From Paraburkholderia haematera (GTDB taxonomy: Bacteria > Pseudomonadota > Gammaproteobacteria > Burkholderiales > Burkholderiaceae): a DNA stretch of 64,000 nt. Positions 55,908-64,000 of the stretch are shown in pieces. The stretch's first letter is position 1; every line of letters starts with the position of its first letter. The stretch lies in contig NZ_CAJNBK010000003.1 of the NCBI RefSeq assembly GCF_905220975.1, positions 483,499 to 547,498 on the forward strand, written 5' to 3'. Under the pieces are notes generated by a model. It had not been told where the DNA came from and ran no database searches. It saw only the letters and a program-made list of their open reading frames with translations. A program made the translations under genes and the position numbers.

Positions 55908-57107
55908 CTATTGAATGCTCGATGCGATCTCGAAAATCGGCATGTACATCAGCACGACAATTCCGCCGATCACCACACCGATGAAAATCATCATCGCGGG
56001 TTCGATCAAACGCGAGATCAGATCGATCGTGCGTGACACCTGGGCCTCCTGAAACGCGGCGATTCTGTCGAGAACAGGCCCAAGACCGCCGGTCTTCTCC
56101 GCCACCGTCAGGAGTCGATAGGAAATCGGATTGGCGAGCCCGCCCTGCTGAAATGCGTCGGAGATCTTTGTGCCGTTGCGCACTTGCTGCAGCGCGTCCG
56201 CGAGTGCGGACTGGTCCGCGCGGCTTACCAGCCCACGCGCAAGATCGAACGCGCGCACGGCGGGAATGCCGCCGTCGACCAGCATGGCGGTCGTACGATA
56301 GAACTGCGACTGGCGAAAGATCCGGAAGTGTTGCCCGATGCCCGGCAGGGCAAACATGCGATCGGCGATCCAGGTCCGGACCGCCGGTCTGCGCAGCGCG
56401 AAACCGGCCGCCATCGCCAGCACGGCAAGGCTGGCGCTCAACCCCGCCCCATGGGCGTGCACCATGCTGCCCCAGGTGATCAGCAAGCGCGAGAGCAGCG
56501 GGAGCTCGCGCCCGCTGTGTTCAAGCAGGGTCGCGAACCTCGGCACGACGAAACCCAGCAGGAACAGCACGACCGCCGCGCCCACCAGCAGCAGGACAGA
56601 GGGATAGATCGCTGCCGACACCACGCGGCCGCGCAGTTCGTGAAGCATCGCGCTGTTGCGCGAATAGCGGGTCAAGCTATCCGCGAGGCCGCCGGTTTGT
56701 TCGCTGGCTTTCACGCAGGCGACCAGCACCGGCGGAAAGACGTGGCTCGCGTGCTCGAGCGCGGCGGAAAGCGACTGCCCCTCTTCCAGTAACCGCAACA
56801 GTTCGCGGTACACCTGCGACGAAGCCTCGCGGCGCTCATTGCCGCCAAGCGTGCGCAATGCGTCGACGACGCCGACGCCTGCATCGAGCAATGCCGCAAG
56901 CTCGCGCGCGAACAGTTCGACGTTGAACCTCGTGCCGGGCAGCGCCGCCCAGTTCCTCCGGCGACGACGTCCCGCGTCGGCGCGAACCGATACGACGCGA
57001 AGGCCACGGGCACGCGCGAGCGACGCCGCAGTCGACGACGACTCGCTATCGATGCGAAGCGTCTGGACCGCACCACTGGTATCGAAGACACGCAGCACGT
57101 ACTTCAC
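55908..57107 (-). CDS. gspF: Type II secretion platform protein GspF
   Basis: A 399-residue inner-membrane protein with two repeats of the GspF/PilC cytosolic helical domain ('FARELAALLDAGVGVVDALRTL' and 'FYRTTAMLVDGGIPAVRAFDLA') and three membrane helices. GTG start at 57107 with AGGAGAG six bases before it. The N-terminal region carries a basic run RRRRR. It lies 20 bases upstream of gspE. Confidence 0.93.
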   Translation of the reverse strand: MKYVLRVFDTSGAVQTLRIDSESSSTAASLARARGLRVVSVRADAGRRRRRNWAALPGTRFNVELFARELAALLDAGVGVVDALRTLGGNERREASSQVYRELLRLLEEGQSLSAALEHASHVFPPVLVACVKASEQTGGLADSLTRYSRNSAMLHELRGRVVSAAIYPSVLLLVGAAVVLFLLGFVVPRFATLLEHSGRELPLLSRLLITWGSMVHAHGAGLSASLAVLAMAAGFALRRPAVRTWIADRMFALPGIGQHFRIFRQSQFYRTTAMLVDGGIPAVRAFDLARGLVSRADQSALADALQQVRNGTKISDAFQQGGLANPISYRLLTVAEKTGGLGPVLDRIAAFQEAQVSRTIDLISRLIEPAMMIFIGVVIGGIVVLMYMPIFEIASSIQ

Positions 57108-57181
57108 GTCGACTCTCCTTGCAAACCACCCGCTACCGGCCCGGTGCCGCGGCAACCGCGCGGCTTACCCGCGGCGCACCC

Positions 57182-57664
57182 TTACCACGAAGAAACGGTC
57201 GTGTTCTCGCCGACGCCGCCGCCGCGCCCATCCTTGCCGAGCGAAAACAGGTCGTAGTCGCCGTGCTCACCCGGCGAACGATACTGATACGGGCGATCCC
57301 ACGGATCGACCGGCACCGCCTTCGCCAGATACGGCCCGCTCCAATGTGCCGCGTCCTGCGGTTTCGCCACGAGCGCCTGCAGCCCTTCTTCGGTCGTCGG
57401 ATATTCCCCGACATCCAGCCGGTATTGATCGAGCGCCTGCCCCAGCGAGACGATCTGCGCGCGCGCGATTTTCGTATTCGATTTGCCGACCTGTTCGAAA
57501 TATCGAGGGGCAACCAGACCCGCCAGCAAGCCGATGATGACCATCACCACGAGCAGCTCGAGCAGTGTGAAACCGCGGCTGCGTCGCGCGCCCTTTTCAG
57601 GGCGGACGCACGGCCACGGACGCCCGGGCATGCCGGGCTTGGTAGAGGACAATTCGTTGTACAC
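57182..57664 (-). CDS. gspG: Major pseudopilin GspG
   Basis: Major pseudopilin. Prepilin motif RGFTLLELLVVMVIIG with Glu5, followed by the GspG block: 'GEYPTTEEGLQALV', 'WSGPYL', 'VDPWDRPYQYRSPGEHGDYDLFSLGKDG'. The start is uncertain: GTG at 57664 follows AGGGGGAG, giving a leader of about 31 residues; an ATG at 57631 would give a shorter one. First gene of the operon, divergent from nothing and about 130 bases after the response regulator gene. Confidence 0.92.
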   Translation of the reverse strand: MYNELSSTKPGMPGRPWPCVRPEKGARRSRGFTLLELLVVMVIIGLLAGLVAPRYFEQVGKSNTKIARAQIVSLGQALDQYRLDVGEYPTTEEGLQALVAKPQDAAHWSGPYLAKAVPVDPWDRPYQYRSPGEHGDYDLFSLGKDGRGGGVGENTTVSSW

Positions 57665-57797
57665 GGCTCCCCCTGTATCGACCCACAGATTCGGCATTGC
57701 CGAAGCTGTTGAATGCATTCTTGTTCAGGTCGATTCGGGTAAGAAGTAGGAAGAGCCGTCCAAAGACATGGGTAAAGACCCTCCAGTTGCACCGCCC

Positions 57798-58487
57798 TTA
57801 CTCGGAGGGGCTATGCACGCGCTCTTCGTCCGGCAGCGTCAGCACACCCATATCGATGGCGATACGCACAAGCCCTGTCACGTTCGTGATACCCAGCTTG
57901 CGCATCAGGCTCGCGCGATGCTTTTCGACCGTTTTCGGGCTGAGCTTCAGCTGCTCGCCGACCTGCCGATTGGTGTGCCCCTCGACAACGAGCCGCAGCA
58001 CCGACCGCTCGCGGCCGGTCAACGTATCCCAGAGGTGCGCTTTTTGCGGGGTGCCCGCAGCGAAGTCAAGCGATCCGGCACAGCGGCCACGAACGTCGAG
58101 ACTCGTGCGGCGCTTGCCCTGCATGACAAGCCGCATTTCATCCACCAGGTCTTCGAATGCCGCGTCCTTGATCACATATCCGTCGGCGCCCGCGGCAAAC
58201 GACTCCCACACATGTTCTTCGCTGCGGTGAACCGTCAGGACAATGATGCGGATCCGCGGCGCGCGGCGCTTGATTGCGGCGATCGCCTCGAAACCGCTTC
58301 CGCCCGGCATCGACAGGTCCATCAGGATCAGGTCGGGCATCGTCGCAATCGCCAGCCGGTATGCTTCGAGCCCGTCGCTCGCCTCGCCAACGATCCTGTA
58401 GTCGTATAGTTCGGACACCATACGGCAAAGGCCGGTGCGCAATAGATGCTGATCCTCAGCAATCAGCACGCGATGCTGGTTGTCCAA
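57798..58487 (-). CDS. NarL-family response regulator next to the secretion operon
   Basis: A 229-residue regulator: receiver domain (phospho-acceptor Asp57 in 'LILMDLSMPG', acidic pair 'AED', Lys in 'YVIKD') and a LuxR helix-turn-helix ('LTGRERSVLRLVVEGHTNRQVGEQLKLSPKTVEKHRASLMRKLG'). I choose TTG at 58487, since AAGGAG lies seven bases upstream; GTG at 58508 is less likely. It is on the same strand as and directly upstream of gspG, so may control the secretion operon. Confidence 0.9.
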   Translation of the reverse strand: MDNQHRVLIAEDQHLLRTGLCRMVSELYDYRIVGEASDGLEAYRLAIATMPDLILMDLSMPGGSGFEAIAAIKRRAPRIRIIVLTVHRSEEHVWESFAAGADGYVIKDAAFEDLVDEMRLVMQGKRRTSLDVRGRCAGSLDFAAGTPQKAHLWDTLTGRERSVLRLVVEGHTNRQVGEQLKLSPKTVEKHRASLMRKLGITNVTGLVRIAIDMGVLTLPDEERVHSPSE

Positions 58488-58517
58488 TTTCGTCGCTCCT
58501 TGCAGCACCGTGCGCGA

Positions 58518-59159
58518 TCAGTTGGCCGCAACGGCGTCATGGTAGGCGCTCAGCAGTTCCGCCGGCGTCGCGAAGCCGTCGATACGCAACCACGGTTTTC
58601 CGGGCGCCGCACGCAGGAAGGCAACCGGTGTGTGATTCATCTTGTCGCCGCGATAGACGTTGAAGGCGCGTTGCGTCGCAATGCTGGCCTCGACGCTGCC
58701 GGTGTAGTGCTGCCACTCCGGGCCGGCGTCGAATCGGGCTGCATAGGTTCTAAGGCGTGCCGGCGTATCCTGCTCAGGATCGATCGAGATCGACACGATA
58801 TGCACCTTGGCCCGGTCGCTGCCCAACTCGCTTTGCAACCTCTCGAGCGTCTGGCTGACCATTGGGCAAATGGTGGTGCACGTGGTGTAGACGAACGTCA
58901 GGATCACCGGCCGGCCGTCGTTCAATTCATCGATCAACGAGACCGTCTTGCCGTCGTCCCTGACCAGCTTCACAGGCGGCAGCGTGTAGTCGACGGTCGA
59001 GCGCATGGTGCCCGACATCATGTGATGATGCATGTGCGCGTCGGCGCCATCGGCGGCATCCGCAGCAGGCGCGGCAGATGCGCACCATGCCGTGGGACCT
59101 GCCAGTCCGGCGCCGGCTAACAGGACCGCGCCGATCAGGACTACGTGGGTCGTTCTCAT
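58518..59159 (-). CDS. SCO1/SenC-family copper protein
   Basis: A 213-residue exported thioredoxin-fold protein. A signal peptide (about 1-27) is followed by a Met/His-rich stretch (HMHHHMMSGTM, about 42-52), then the copper-site CTTIC (Cys94, Cys98) and the distal His in 'KMNHTPVAF'. Family members deliver copper to cytochrome oxidase CuA or act as thiol redox proteins. GGGAG lies seven bases before the ATG. It lies between a response regulator and the kinase, with no oxidase gene near. Confidence 0.88.
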   Translation of the reverse strand: MRTTHVVLIGAVLLAGAGLAGPTAWCASAAPAADAADGADAHMHHHMMSGTMRSTVDYTLPPVKLVRDDGKTVSLIDELNDGRPVILTFVYTTCTTICPMVSQTLERLQSELGSDRAKVHIVSISIDPEQDTPARLRTYAARFDAGPEWQHYTGSVEASIATQRAFNVYRGDKMNHTPVAFLRAAPGKPWLRIDGFATPAELLSAYHDAVAAN

Positions 59160-59405
59160 CGCTGGCTCCCGAAGTGTCACGAACACGGCGCCGATACCGG
59201 CGTGACCGCATGAAAGGCGCGCCATCGTGTATGTTCAGTCTCATGAATTTGCACGTGAGCGTCATTGGATGAGAGCCCCCAAAGCGAGGTAGGGCATGTC
59301 CGCCTGCGGGAAAACCCGCCGCGCTTATCCGGGGAGTCCCCACGTCGCGACTTAGTAATTGCCCCGTTGCGGCGAGCGTGCGTCGAGGCCTACAATTCGC
59401 ATAGG

Positions 59406-59422
59406 CTTAAGATTCCCTTAAG
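59406..59422. promoter_or_regulatory. Perfect CTTAAG-N5-CTTAAG box upstream of the NarX-type kinase
   Basis: Two exact hexamers 11 bases apart, ending 20 bases before the kinase ATG and just before its GGGAG ribosome site. This is the layout of PmrA/QseB-type boxes. Being so close to the start codon, binding would more likely repress or the transcript has a very short leader. Confidence 0.5.
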
Positions 59423-59442
59423 GAAACGCATCGGGAGCGCCA

Positions 59443-60576
59443 ATGGATGCAAACAAGCCTGCCGGACCGCAAGTGAAACTGCTCGACCTGATCGAAGCGA
59501 TGCGCAAGCTTTGCATTGCGGCCGGGACTCACGAGCCAGGTACCGGCAGCGTCACCGATGCGCGCGGCGCGGCTCTTGCCGTTCTCGCGCCGGACGGAAC
59601 GTTCCTTTCGGCGAACCGTACTGCGGCAGCCCTGTTGGGCTACTCGAGCGCCGAACTGGTCGGCAAGCAACTCGCCGACATGGCGCCGGAGGACTTTTGC
59701 TCAGCGCTCGCAGGAGAATTGTCCGTGAGTGCGCATCGCGATTTTCATTCCTTTCCCGCGGTACTGTGCGGGCGCACCGGCCACCCCACCCGGCTCATGT
59801 TGCATCAGCAGTCGGTCCCTGCCGGCCAGACCGGGCGCGGTGCGTTGCTGACGCTCTTTGAGGAGTCCCTGATTCCCGGACCGGAGCTTGCGGATACCAT
59901 GCGTTTGCTCGATGCGAGTGCACGGGAGCGTCTCACGTACCTGACAATGGGCCAACAGAAAGAACGTCAACGACTTGCCGCGGAACTGCACGACGGCCTC
60001 GGGCAAGCACTGACGCTCGTGAAACTCATGGCCGAGGACGCGCTGATGCGGATACGCCGCGGGCAGGTCGACGACGCGGCTCAGTTGCTGGATGCAACCG
60101 TGCTCAGAATTCGCGAGACGATCGGCGACGTGAGGCAGATATGCGGCGAACTACGCCCCGTGATGCTCGATCAACTCGGCCTGCCCGCCGCATTGGGTTC
60201 GCTATGCCGGCGCATCGAGCGCGGCGCCGAAAGCATCTCGGTCGTGTTCAACTGCGACGTCGGCGACGAGGACGTGCCCGAGCATCTGAAGGCCGACATA
60301 TTCAGGCTCGCTCAGGAAGCGCTGAACAACACCGTCAAGCATGCGGCTGCCACGGAAGTCACGCTCGGGTTCCGGCGTATCGCGGGCGGCCTGTTGATGA
60401 CGATTCAGGACAACGGCGTCGGCTACGAAAACCATCCCCTGTCCACCGGGGACGCCTGTGCAACCGGGCTTGGCCTGATCGGCATGCAACACCGGGTCGA
60501 ATCGCACGGCGGCACGTTTTCAATCCAGTCGATCGGTACGGGCGGAACGCTGGTCTCGGCGGCATGGATCGCCTGA
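59443..60576 (+). CDS. Soluble NarX-type sensor histidine kinase with PAS
   Basis: A 377-residue kinase. PAS domain at about 40-145 ('VLAPDGTFLSANRTAAALLGYSSAELVGK'), HisKA_3 dimer domain with His183 in 'LAAELHDGLGQALTLVKL', and HATPase with 'ALNNTVKHAAATEV' and 'GLGLIGMQHRVESHGG'. No TM segment, so it senses a cytosolic cue. It is convergent with one NarL-type regulator (18 bases apart) and close to another; both may be partners. Confidence 0.92.
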   Translation: MDANKPAGPQVKLLDLIEAMRKLCIAAGTHEPGTGSVTDARGAALAVLAPDGTFLSANRTAAALLGYSSAELVGKQLADMAPEDFCSALAGELSVSAHRDFHSFPAVLCGRTGHPTRLMLHQQSVPAGQTGRGALLTLFEESLIPGPELADTMRLLDASARERLTYLTMGQQKERQRLAAELHDGLGQALTLVKLMAEDALMRIRRGQVDDAAQLLDATVLRIRETIGDVRQICGELRPVMLDQLGLPAALGSLCRRIERGAESISVVFNCDVGDEDVPEHLKADIFRLAQEALNNTVKHAAATEVTLGFRRIAGGLLMTIQDNGVGYENHPLSTGDACATGLGLIGMQHRVESHGGTFSIQSIGTGGTLVSAAWIA

Positions 60577-60594
60577 TGCAATTTCCGTTCGTGC

Positions 60595-61380
60595 TCAGCG
60601 CGCCCCCCCGCCAAGCTGGTACTTGAGCAACCCCGTGTCCACCGGCGATTCCGGCAGTCGATCCGGGTCGACCGGCAATCGGACAAGTGTGTCGTTTGCA
60701 TGGGGCTCGGAGCACTTCTCGGCCAGAGAAGTCAGCAGACCCATACTGATAGCGACCAGCACCAATTCCGTCAGATTGGCGATATTGAGCTTGTGCATCA
60801 TGCTGGCCCGATACTTCTCGATCGTCTTCGGGCTGAGATTCAGGTACTGCCCGACCTGCCGGTTGGTGCGCCCTTCGGCGATCAGTTTCAGCACACTGCG
60901 CTCCCGCGCCGTCAGAACGTCCCATGCCTTCTTTGGCGCGGGCGCCTCGCGGCCCGTGACGAACGAGTCGACCATGTACCCGTACACGTCGGCGCTCAGA
61001 TGTTTCTTCCCCTGCATCACCATACGCATGGCGACCAGGAGCTCGTCGAACGAGACATCTTTCAGCACGTAACCCTCGACGCCGGCCCTCAACGCCTCAC
61101 GCACATACTCTTCGCTCTGGTGAACCGTGAGCACCACGATTCGAATGTTCGGCGACCGGCGTTTGATCGCCGCGCTGGCATCGATTCCGTTCATGCCTCG
61201 CATCGACAGATCCATCAGCATCAGATCGGGATTCAGCGTCATCGCCATTTGACAGGCTTCCTTGCCGTCTCTCGCTTCACCGATGACGTCAAAGCCCCCT
61301 TGCGCGGAAAGCATCGAGCGCAGACCGTTTCGAAGCAGATCGTGGTCTTCGGCGATCACAACGCGGAACTTGGTATTCAT
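60595..61380 (-). CDS. NarL-family response regulator, partner of the kinase
   Basis: A 261-residue regulator closely related to the one at 57798: Asp57 in 'LMLMDLSMRG', 'YVLKD', and LuxR helix-turn-helix 'LTARERSVLKLIAEGRTNRQVGQYLNLSPKTIEKYRAS'. It has a C-terminal extension of about 45 residues past the DNA-binding domain. GGGGGAAA precedes the ATG. Tail-to-tail with the kinase gene. Confidence 0.92.
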   Translation of the reverse strand: MNTKFRVVIAEDHDLLRNGLRSMLSAQGGFDVIGEARDGKEACQMAMTLNPDLMLMDLSMRGMNGIDASAAIKRRSPNIRIVVLTVHQSEEYVREALRAGVEGYVLKDVSFDELLVAMRMVMQGKKHLSADVYGYMVDSFVTGREAPAPKKAWDVLTARERSVLKLIAEGRTNRQVGQYLNLSPKTIEKYRASMMHKLNIANLTELVLVAISMGLLTSLAEKCSEPHANDTLVRLPVDPDRLPESPVDTGLLKYQLGGGAR

Positions 61381-61931
61381 GTTTTTCCCCCGGCAGCCAG
61401 GAACCGGTCGCGACAATGCGGTGCAGCCGTTAAACGGCGACCCAATGTCTCGTCTTGTTGACATCCCCTACCTTCGAATTCCTAACCTTCTCTTTCACTT
61501 CGCAGGCAGCCACGCAGCACACGTCTCTCCTCCGCAAGGTTCGCGCCAGGCCTCTGAAAGCCAGCGTTGATCAGTATGTGAAATTCATACGATGTTTGAA
61601 GTGGCCGGAAACAGCTACCTGGATGATTCAAATCTGAACTGATTTGCGCCCGGCGGGAGATCAGTAGCAATACCGATAAGGCAGGTATTACGCGCTGACT
61701 GGATCAACGGAGAAGGACTTACCGATCGCCTGTTCGAATCAGAAATATTCCCCTCTCGACCTGTAACGAGGCCATGACGCGTGGGATTTAAAACGTTTAC
61801 CGATCATTACGAACGTAACGATTCTGTACAGCCCTCCGACGCGTCTGTCCGGCGTTTCGAAGTGTAGGGAGGTGCCCCATTGCAGATGGGCTTTTCTCCA
61901 CACCACAATTGAGATGCGGGGGAACACGACC
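61381..61931. promoter_or_regulatory. Long leader between response regulator and transglycosylase, with a terminator-like hairpin
   Basis: 551 bases. Near its right end GCCC(C)AT pairs with ATGGGC (61874-61880 with 61886-61891) and TTTTCT follows, a terminator-like element about 35 bases before the transglycosylase start on the plus strand. This could be a leader attenuator or the end of a short transcript. I see no coding frame with support and no known riboswitch core. Confidence 0.45.
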
Positions 61932-62564
61932 ATGCGCAATAGCCCTTTATCCGGACCGGGAAACGCGATCTTCATCGCATGCGTGATGTTGATCGTGGCA
62001 ACGCCGGGTGCGGTACGCGCAGAGATTTTTGGAGCGGTTGCGAGTAACGGCGCGATCATCCTGACCAACGAACCTGGCAAAGCGGGGTTGGCCGTCATCG
62101 TTGCCGGCGATCCGCTTGCCGAACGCAATACGAAACGTGCGGAAGCCGCATCGTCCAGGGGGGGCGACGCGTCGCTGTACGCCGATGTGATCGACGAAGC
62201 CAGCCGCACCTTTCGCGTTCAGCCCGAACTCTTGCGCGCGGTGATCGACGTCGAATCCCGCTACAACCCGAAAGCGGTCTCGGACAAAGGTGCGCAAGGA
62301 TTGATGCAGTTGATGCCGGATACAGCACGGCGCTTTGCCGGTCGAGACATGTTCAATCCGCGCGACAACGTGCTGACCGGAGCACGCTATCTGCGCTTCC
62401 TTCTCGATCTCTTCAAGGACGATGTCGAACTCACCCTGGCCGCGTACAACGCAGGGGAGAATGCCGTGATTCGGGCCGGGTATCGCGTGCCCTCTCTGCC
62501 GGAAACGCGGCTTTACGTGCCACGGGTTCTGGCGCGCTATCGGCGCATGCTCGCAGCGGGCTAA
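61932..62564 (+). CDS. Small exported lytic transglycosylase
   Basis: A 210-residue enzyme with signal peptide (about 1-29, 'PGAVRAE'), a 65-residue N-terminal part, and a Slt70-type catalytic domain from about 85: catalytic Glu in 'VIDVESRYNP', 'SDKGAQGLMQLMPDTARRF', 'NVLTGARYLRFLL', 'AAYNAGENAV'. It opens peptidoglycan, as needed to insert trans-envelope machines such as the nearby secretion system. GGGGGAA is nine bases upstream of the ATG. Confidence 0.92.
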   Translation: MRNSPLSGPGNAIFIACVMLIVATPGAVRAEIFGAVASNGAIILTNEPGKAGLAVIVAGDPLAERNTKRAEAASSRGGDASLYADVIDEASRTFRVQPELLRAVIDVESRYNPKAVSDKGAQGLMQLMPDTARRFAGRDMFNPRDNVLTGARYLRFLLDLFKDDVELTLAAYNAGENAVIRAGYRVPSLPETRLYVPRVLARYRRMLAAG

Positions 62565-62689
62565 CGTTGCGTACCCGGGCGGCGAGCCGGCGCCGGTATC
62601 CATGACTTCTGGGCTATTCGGGCCTCCCGGACACTCCGCGCATGACCGGCCGCCGGCCTGGTCGTACAGTTGCTGAGCCCGCGAACGGA

Positions 62690-63199
62690 TTACGGAAACG
62701 CGGGAATGGTCGGCTCCGTTCCCCGGATTTCGGCCTCCGCATGGTGAAGCTTGATCATCGCTTCAATTTCCTCGACGCGATCCTTCGGGACGTCGATCAT
62801 CATCAGCAGTTCACCGCGCTCGATCGCCTCTTCGAAACGTTTCAGCCGCGTATTCGGCACATCGACACCGATCATCGTCGCCGTCCATGCGCCAAACCCG
62901 GCGCCCGCGAGCGTGAGCGCAACGACAACGCCGCCCGCAATGGTCAGGCCCGCAGGCGGATAAGCCAATGCAACCAGTCCCGTCAACATGCCGGTCGCGC
63001 AACCCGCCGCCGTGCCTCGCGTCAGTGCGTGCAGCAAGTCGCTGCTCTGTGCAAGCGAGGCCTCCGGCAAATCGTCGAGCCGTACACTATGGTTGGCAAT
63101 CACGTGGATATGCCGCCAATCGACCCGCCTCAACAGAAGCTCGTCAACAATCATCCGCGCACATTGTGTGCTCGGCAGCAAAAAGTATATGCGTCTCAT
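62690..63199 (-). CDS. DUF1269-like membrane protein
   Basis: A 169-residue protein starting MRRIYFLLPSTQCARMIVDELLLRRV, with a Gly-rich hydrophobic middle (about 62-112) and 'IDVPKDRVEEIEAMIKLHHAEAEIRGTEPTIPAFP' at the end. It is a second member of the glycine-zipper family seen at 1143-1595, with a different, His-rich end. Function unknown. Confidence 0.82.
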   Translation of the reverse strand: MRRIYFLLPSTQCARMIVDELLLRRVDWRHIHVIANHSVRLDDLPEASLAQSSDLLHALTRGTAAGCATGMLTGLVALAYPPAGLTIAGGVVVALTLAGAGFGAWTATMIGVDVPNTRLKRFEEAIERGELLMMIDVPKDRVEEIEAMIKLHHAEAEIRGTEPTIPAFP

Positions 63200-63414
63200 G
63201 GTGGCCTCGCTGACCGTAGATCGGGGTTCACCCTGCCCCGTGGCTACATCATTGCGCGGATTGGCGGCGCCATAAAGTAGGAATGCTCATCGAACGGAAT
63301 GGGTAGAGACCCGCAGGGTGTGCCGCCCACGGAACTATAGGCTCCGTGGGCCGGAGCCTCTGGCGAAGGGTGCAGGCGCGGGCTTGGGCGCGGGTACGAC
63401 ACTGCGGCATTCTT

Positions 63415-64000
63415 TTACAGCTTGCCGTAGCTATGCAGCCCCGACAGGAACATGTTGACGCCGAGGAACGCGAAGGTCGTCACCAGCAGACCGGTCAGCG
63501 CCCACCAGGCCGCCACCGCGCCGCGCAGGCCCTTCATCAGGCGCATATGCAGCCAGGCTGCGTAGTTCAGCCAGACGATCAGCGCCCACGTTTCCTTCGG
63601 GTCCCAGCTCCAGTAGCCGCCCCAGGCTTCAGCGGCCCACAATGCGCCGAGGATCGTCGCGATCGTGAAGAACGCGAAGCCGACGGCGATCGACTTGTAC
63701 ATCACGTCGTCGAGCACATCGAGCGGCGGCAGGCGGTCCGCCAGCACGCCGCGCTCTTTCGCCAGATACGCGACGCCGACCATCGCCGACAGCGCGAAGC
63801 TGCCATAGCCGATGAAGTTAGCCGGCACGTGGATCTTCATCCACCAGCTCTGCAGCGCGGGAACCAGCGGCTGGATCTGCTGGGCGTCTCGCGCGACCGA
63901 GTACCACATCAGGAAGCCGACCGCCGCGCTGATCACCAGCAGCACGAATGCGCCGAGCGCGCGCGTGTTGTAGTGCTGCTCGTAGTACAGATAGAACAAC
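63415..64000 (-). CDS. ccsB: Cytochrome c biogenesis protein CcsB/ResC, 3' part
   Basis: The C-terminal 194 or more residues of the haem-handling membrane protein of system II; the 5' part lies beyond the window end. The tryptophan-rich WWD motif 'WGGYWSWDPKETWALIVWL' is intact, and about five helices are visible. Conserved His residues around 'WMKIHVPANFIGYGSFA' and 'GLHSYG' flank it and serve as haem ligands in the family. ResB would be expected next to it, outside the window. Confidence 0.95.
   Translation of the reverse strand, partial: LFYLYYEQHYNTRALGAFVLLVISAAVGFLMWYSVARDAQQIQPLVPALQSWWMKIHVPANFIGYGSFALSAMVGVAYLAKERGVLADRLPPLDVLDDVMYKSIAVGFAFFTIATILGALWAAEAWGGYWSWDPKETWALIVWLNYAAWLHMRLMKGLRGAVAAWWALTGLLVTTFAFLGVNMFLSGLHSYGKL

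Noticed and set aside
53858..55984. A 708-codon open frame on the plus strand opposite gspE and the PilM-like gene
   Set aside because: It is the mirror of well-supported genes in GC-rich DNA, where the opposite strand often lacks stops. It has no ribosome site, and its sequence is Arg/His/Gln-rich with no domain.

Overview
The window is high-GC chromosomal DNA that I read as a Burkholderiaceae species, most likely Paraburkholderia or a close relative. The grounds are a Burkholderia-type trimeric porin, several small exported proteins of the DUF4148-like 'SYGG' kind, a DUF3562 protein, H-NS and DksA paralogues, and overall gene style. It is gene-dense, mostly made of short operons. I recognised no rRNA, tRNA, insertion sequence, prophage or CRISPR array. 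The first and last genes are cut by the window edges.

Left part (1-15.1 kb): a porin 3' end with a strong terminator and a tiny DUF2474-type membrane protein. Then comes a two-gene encapsulin operon: a DyP peroxidase carrying a C-terminal cargo-loading peptide, overlapped by the encapsulin shell gene. A LysR regulator, a MocR-type regulator, the molybdopterin genes moaA-moaE-moaD, a bestrophin-like channel, a cytochrome bd oxidase (cydAB) and a YdeP/FdhF-like molybdoenzyme follow. Moco synthesis, the Moco enzyme and the high-affinity oxidase suggest low-oxygen or oxidative-stress physiology.

15.2-20.7 kb: a stress block with a ClpK/ClpG-type stand-alone disaggregase, a DksA/TraR-family protein lacking all four zinc cysteines, several small uncharacterised proteins and a host-attachment family protein.

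20.9-31.1 kb: a rhamnose catabolic region. One minus-strand operon holds the mutarotase, lactonase-like amidohydrolase, ABC ATPase, two permeases and binding protein. A second holds the keto-deoxy-acid dehydrogenase, L-rhamnonate dehydratase and L-rhamnose 1-dehydrogenase. A LysR gene lies between them. This is the non-phosphorylated route, but its final cleavage enzyme is not in the window.

31.4-47.5 kb: a tryptophanyl-tRNA synthetase preceded by a short leader ORF with tandem Trp codons and a terminator hairpin, which looks like trp-type attenuation. Then come a superinfection-immunity family protein, PhoU, a CHAD protein, a sirtuin, a fasciclin protein, a PAS-GGDEF-EAL protein, an MFS transporter, an unusual short H-NS paralogue, an ArsC-like phosphatase-fold protein and a J-domain protein, with several very small exported proteins or lipoproteins.

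47.5-57.7 kb: an eleven-gene minus-strand operon for an unorthodox type II secretion/type IV pilus-like machine, running GspG, GspF, GspE, PilM/N/O/P-like proteins, secretin and three further pseudopilin-like proteins. Next to it (57.8-62.6 kb) are two NarL-type response regulators, one soluble NarX-type kinase, a SCO1-family protein and a small lytic transglycosylase. The window ends in a DUF1269-like protein and the 3' part of a CcsB/ResC cytochrome c biogenesis gene.
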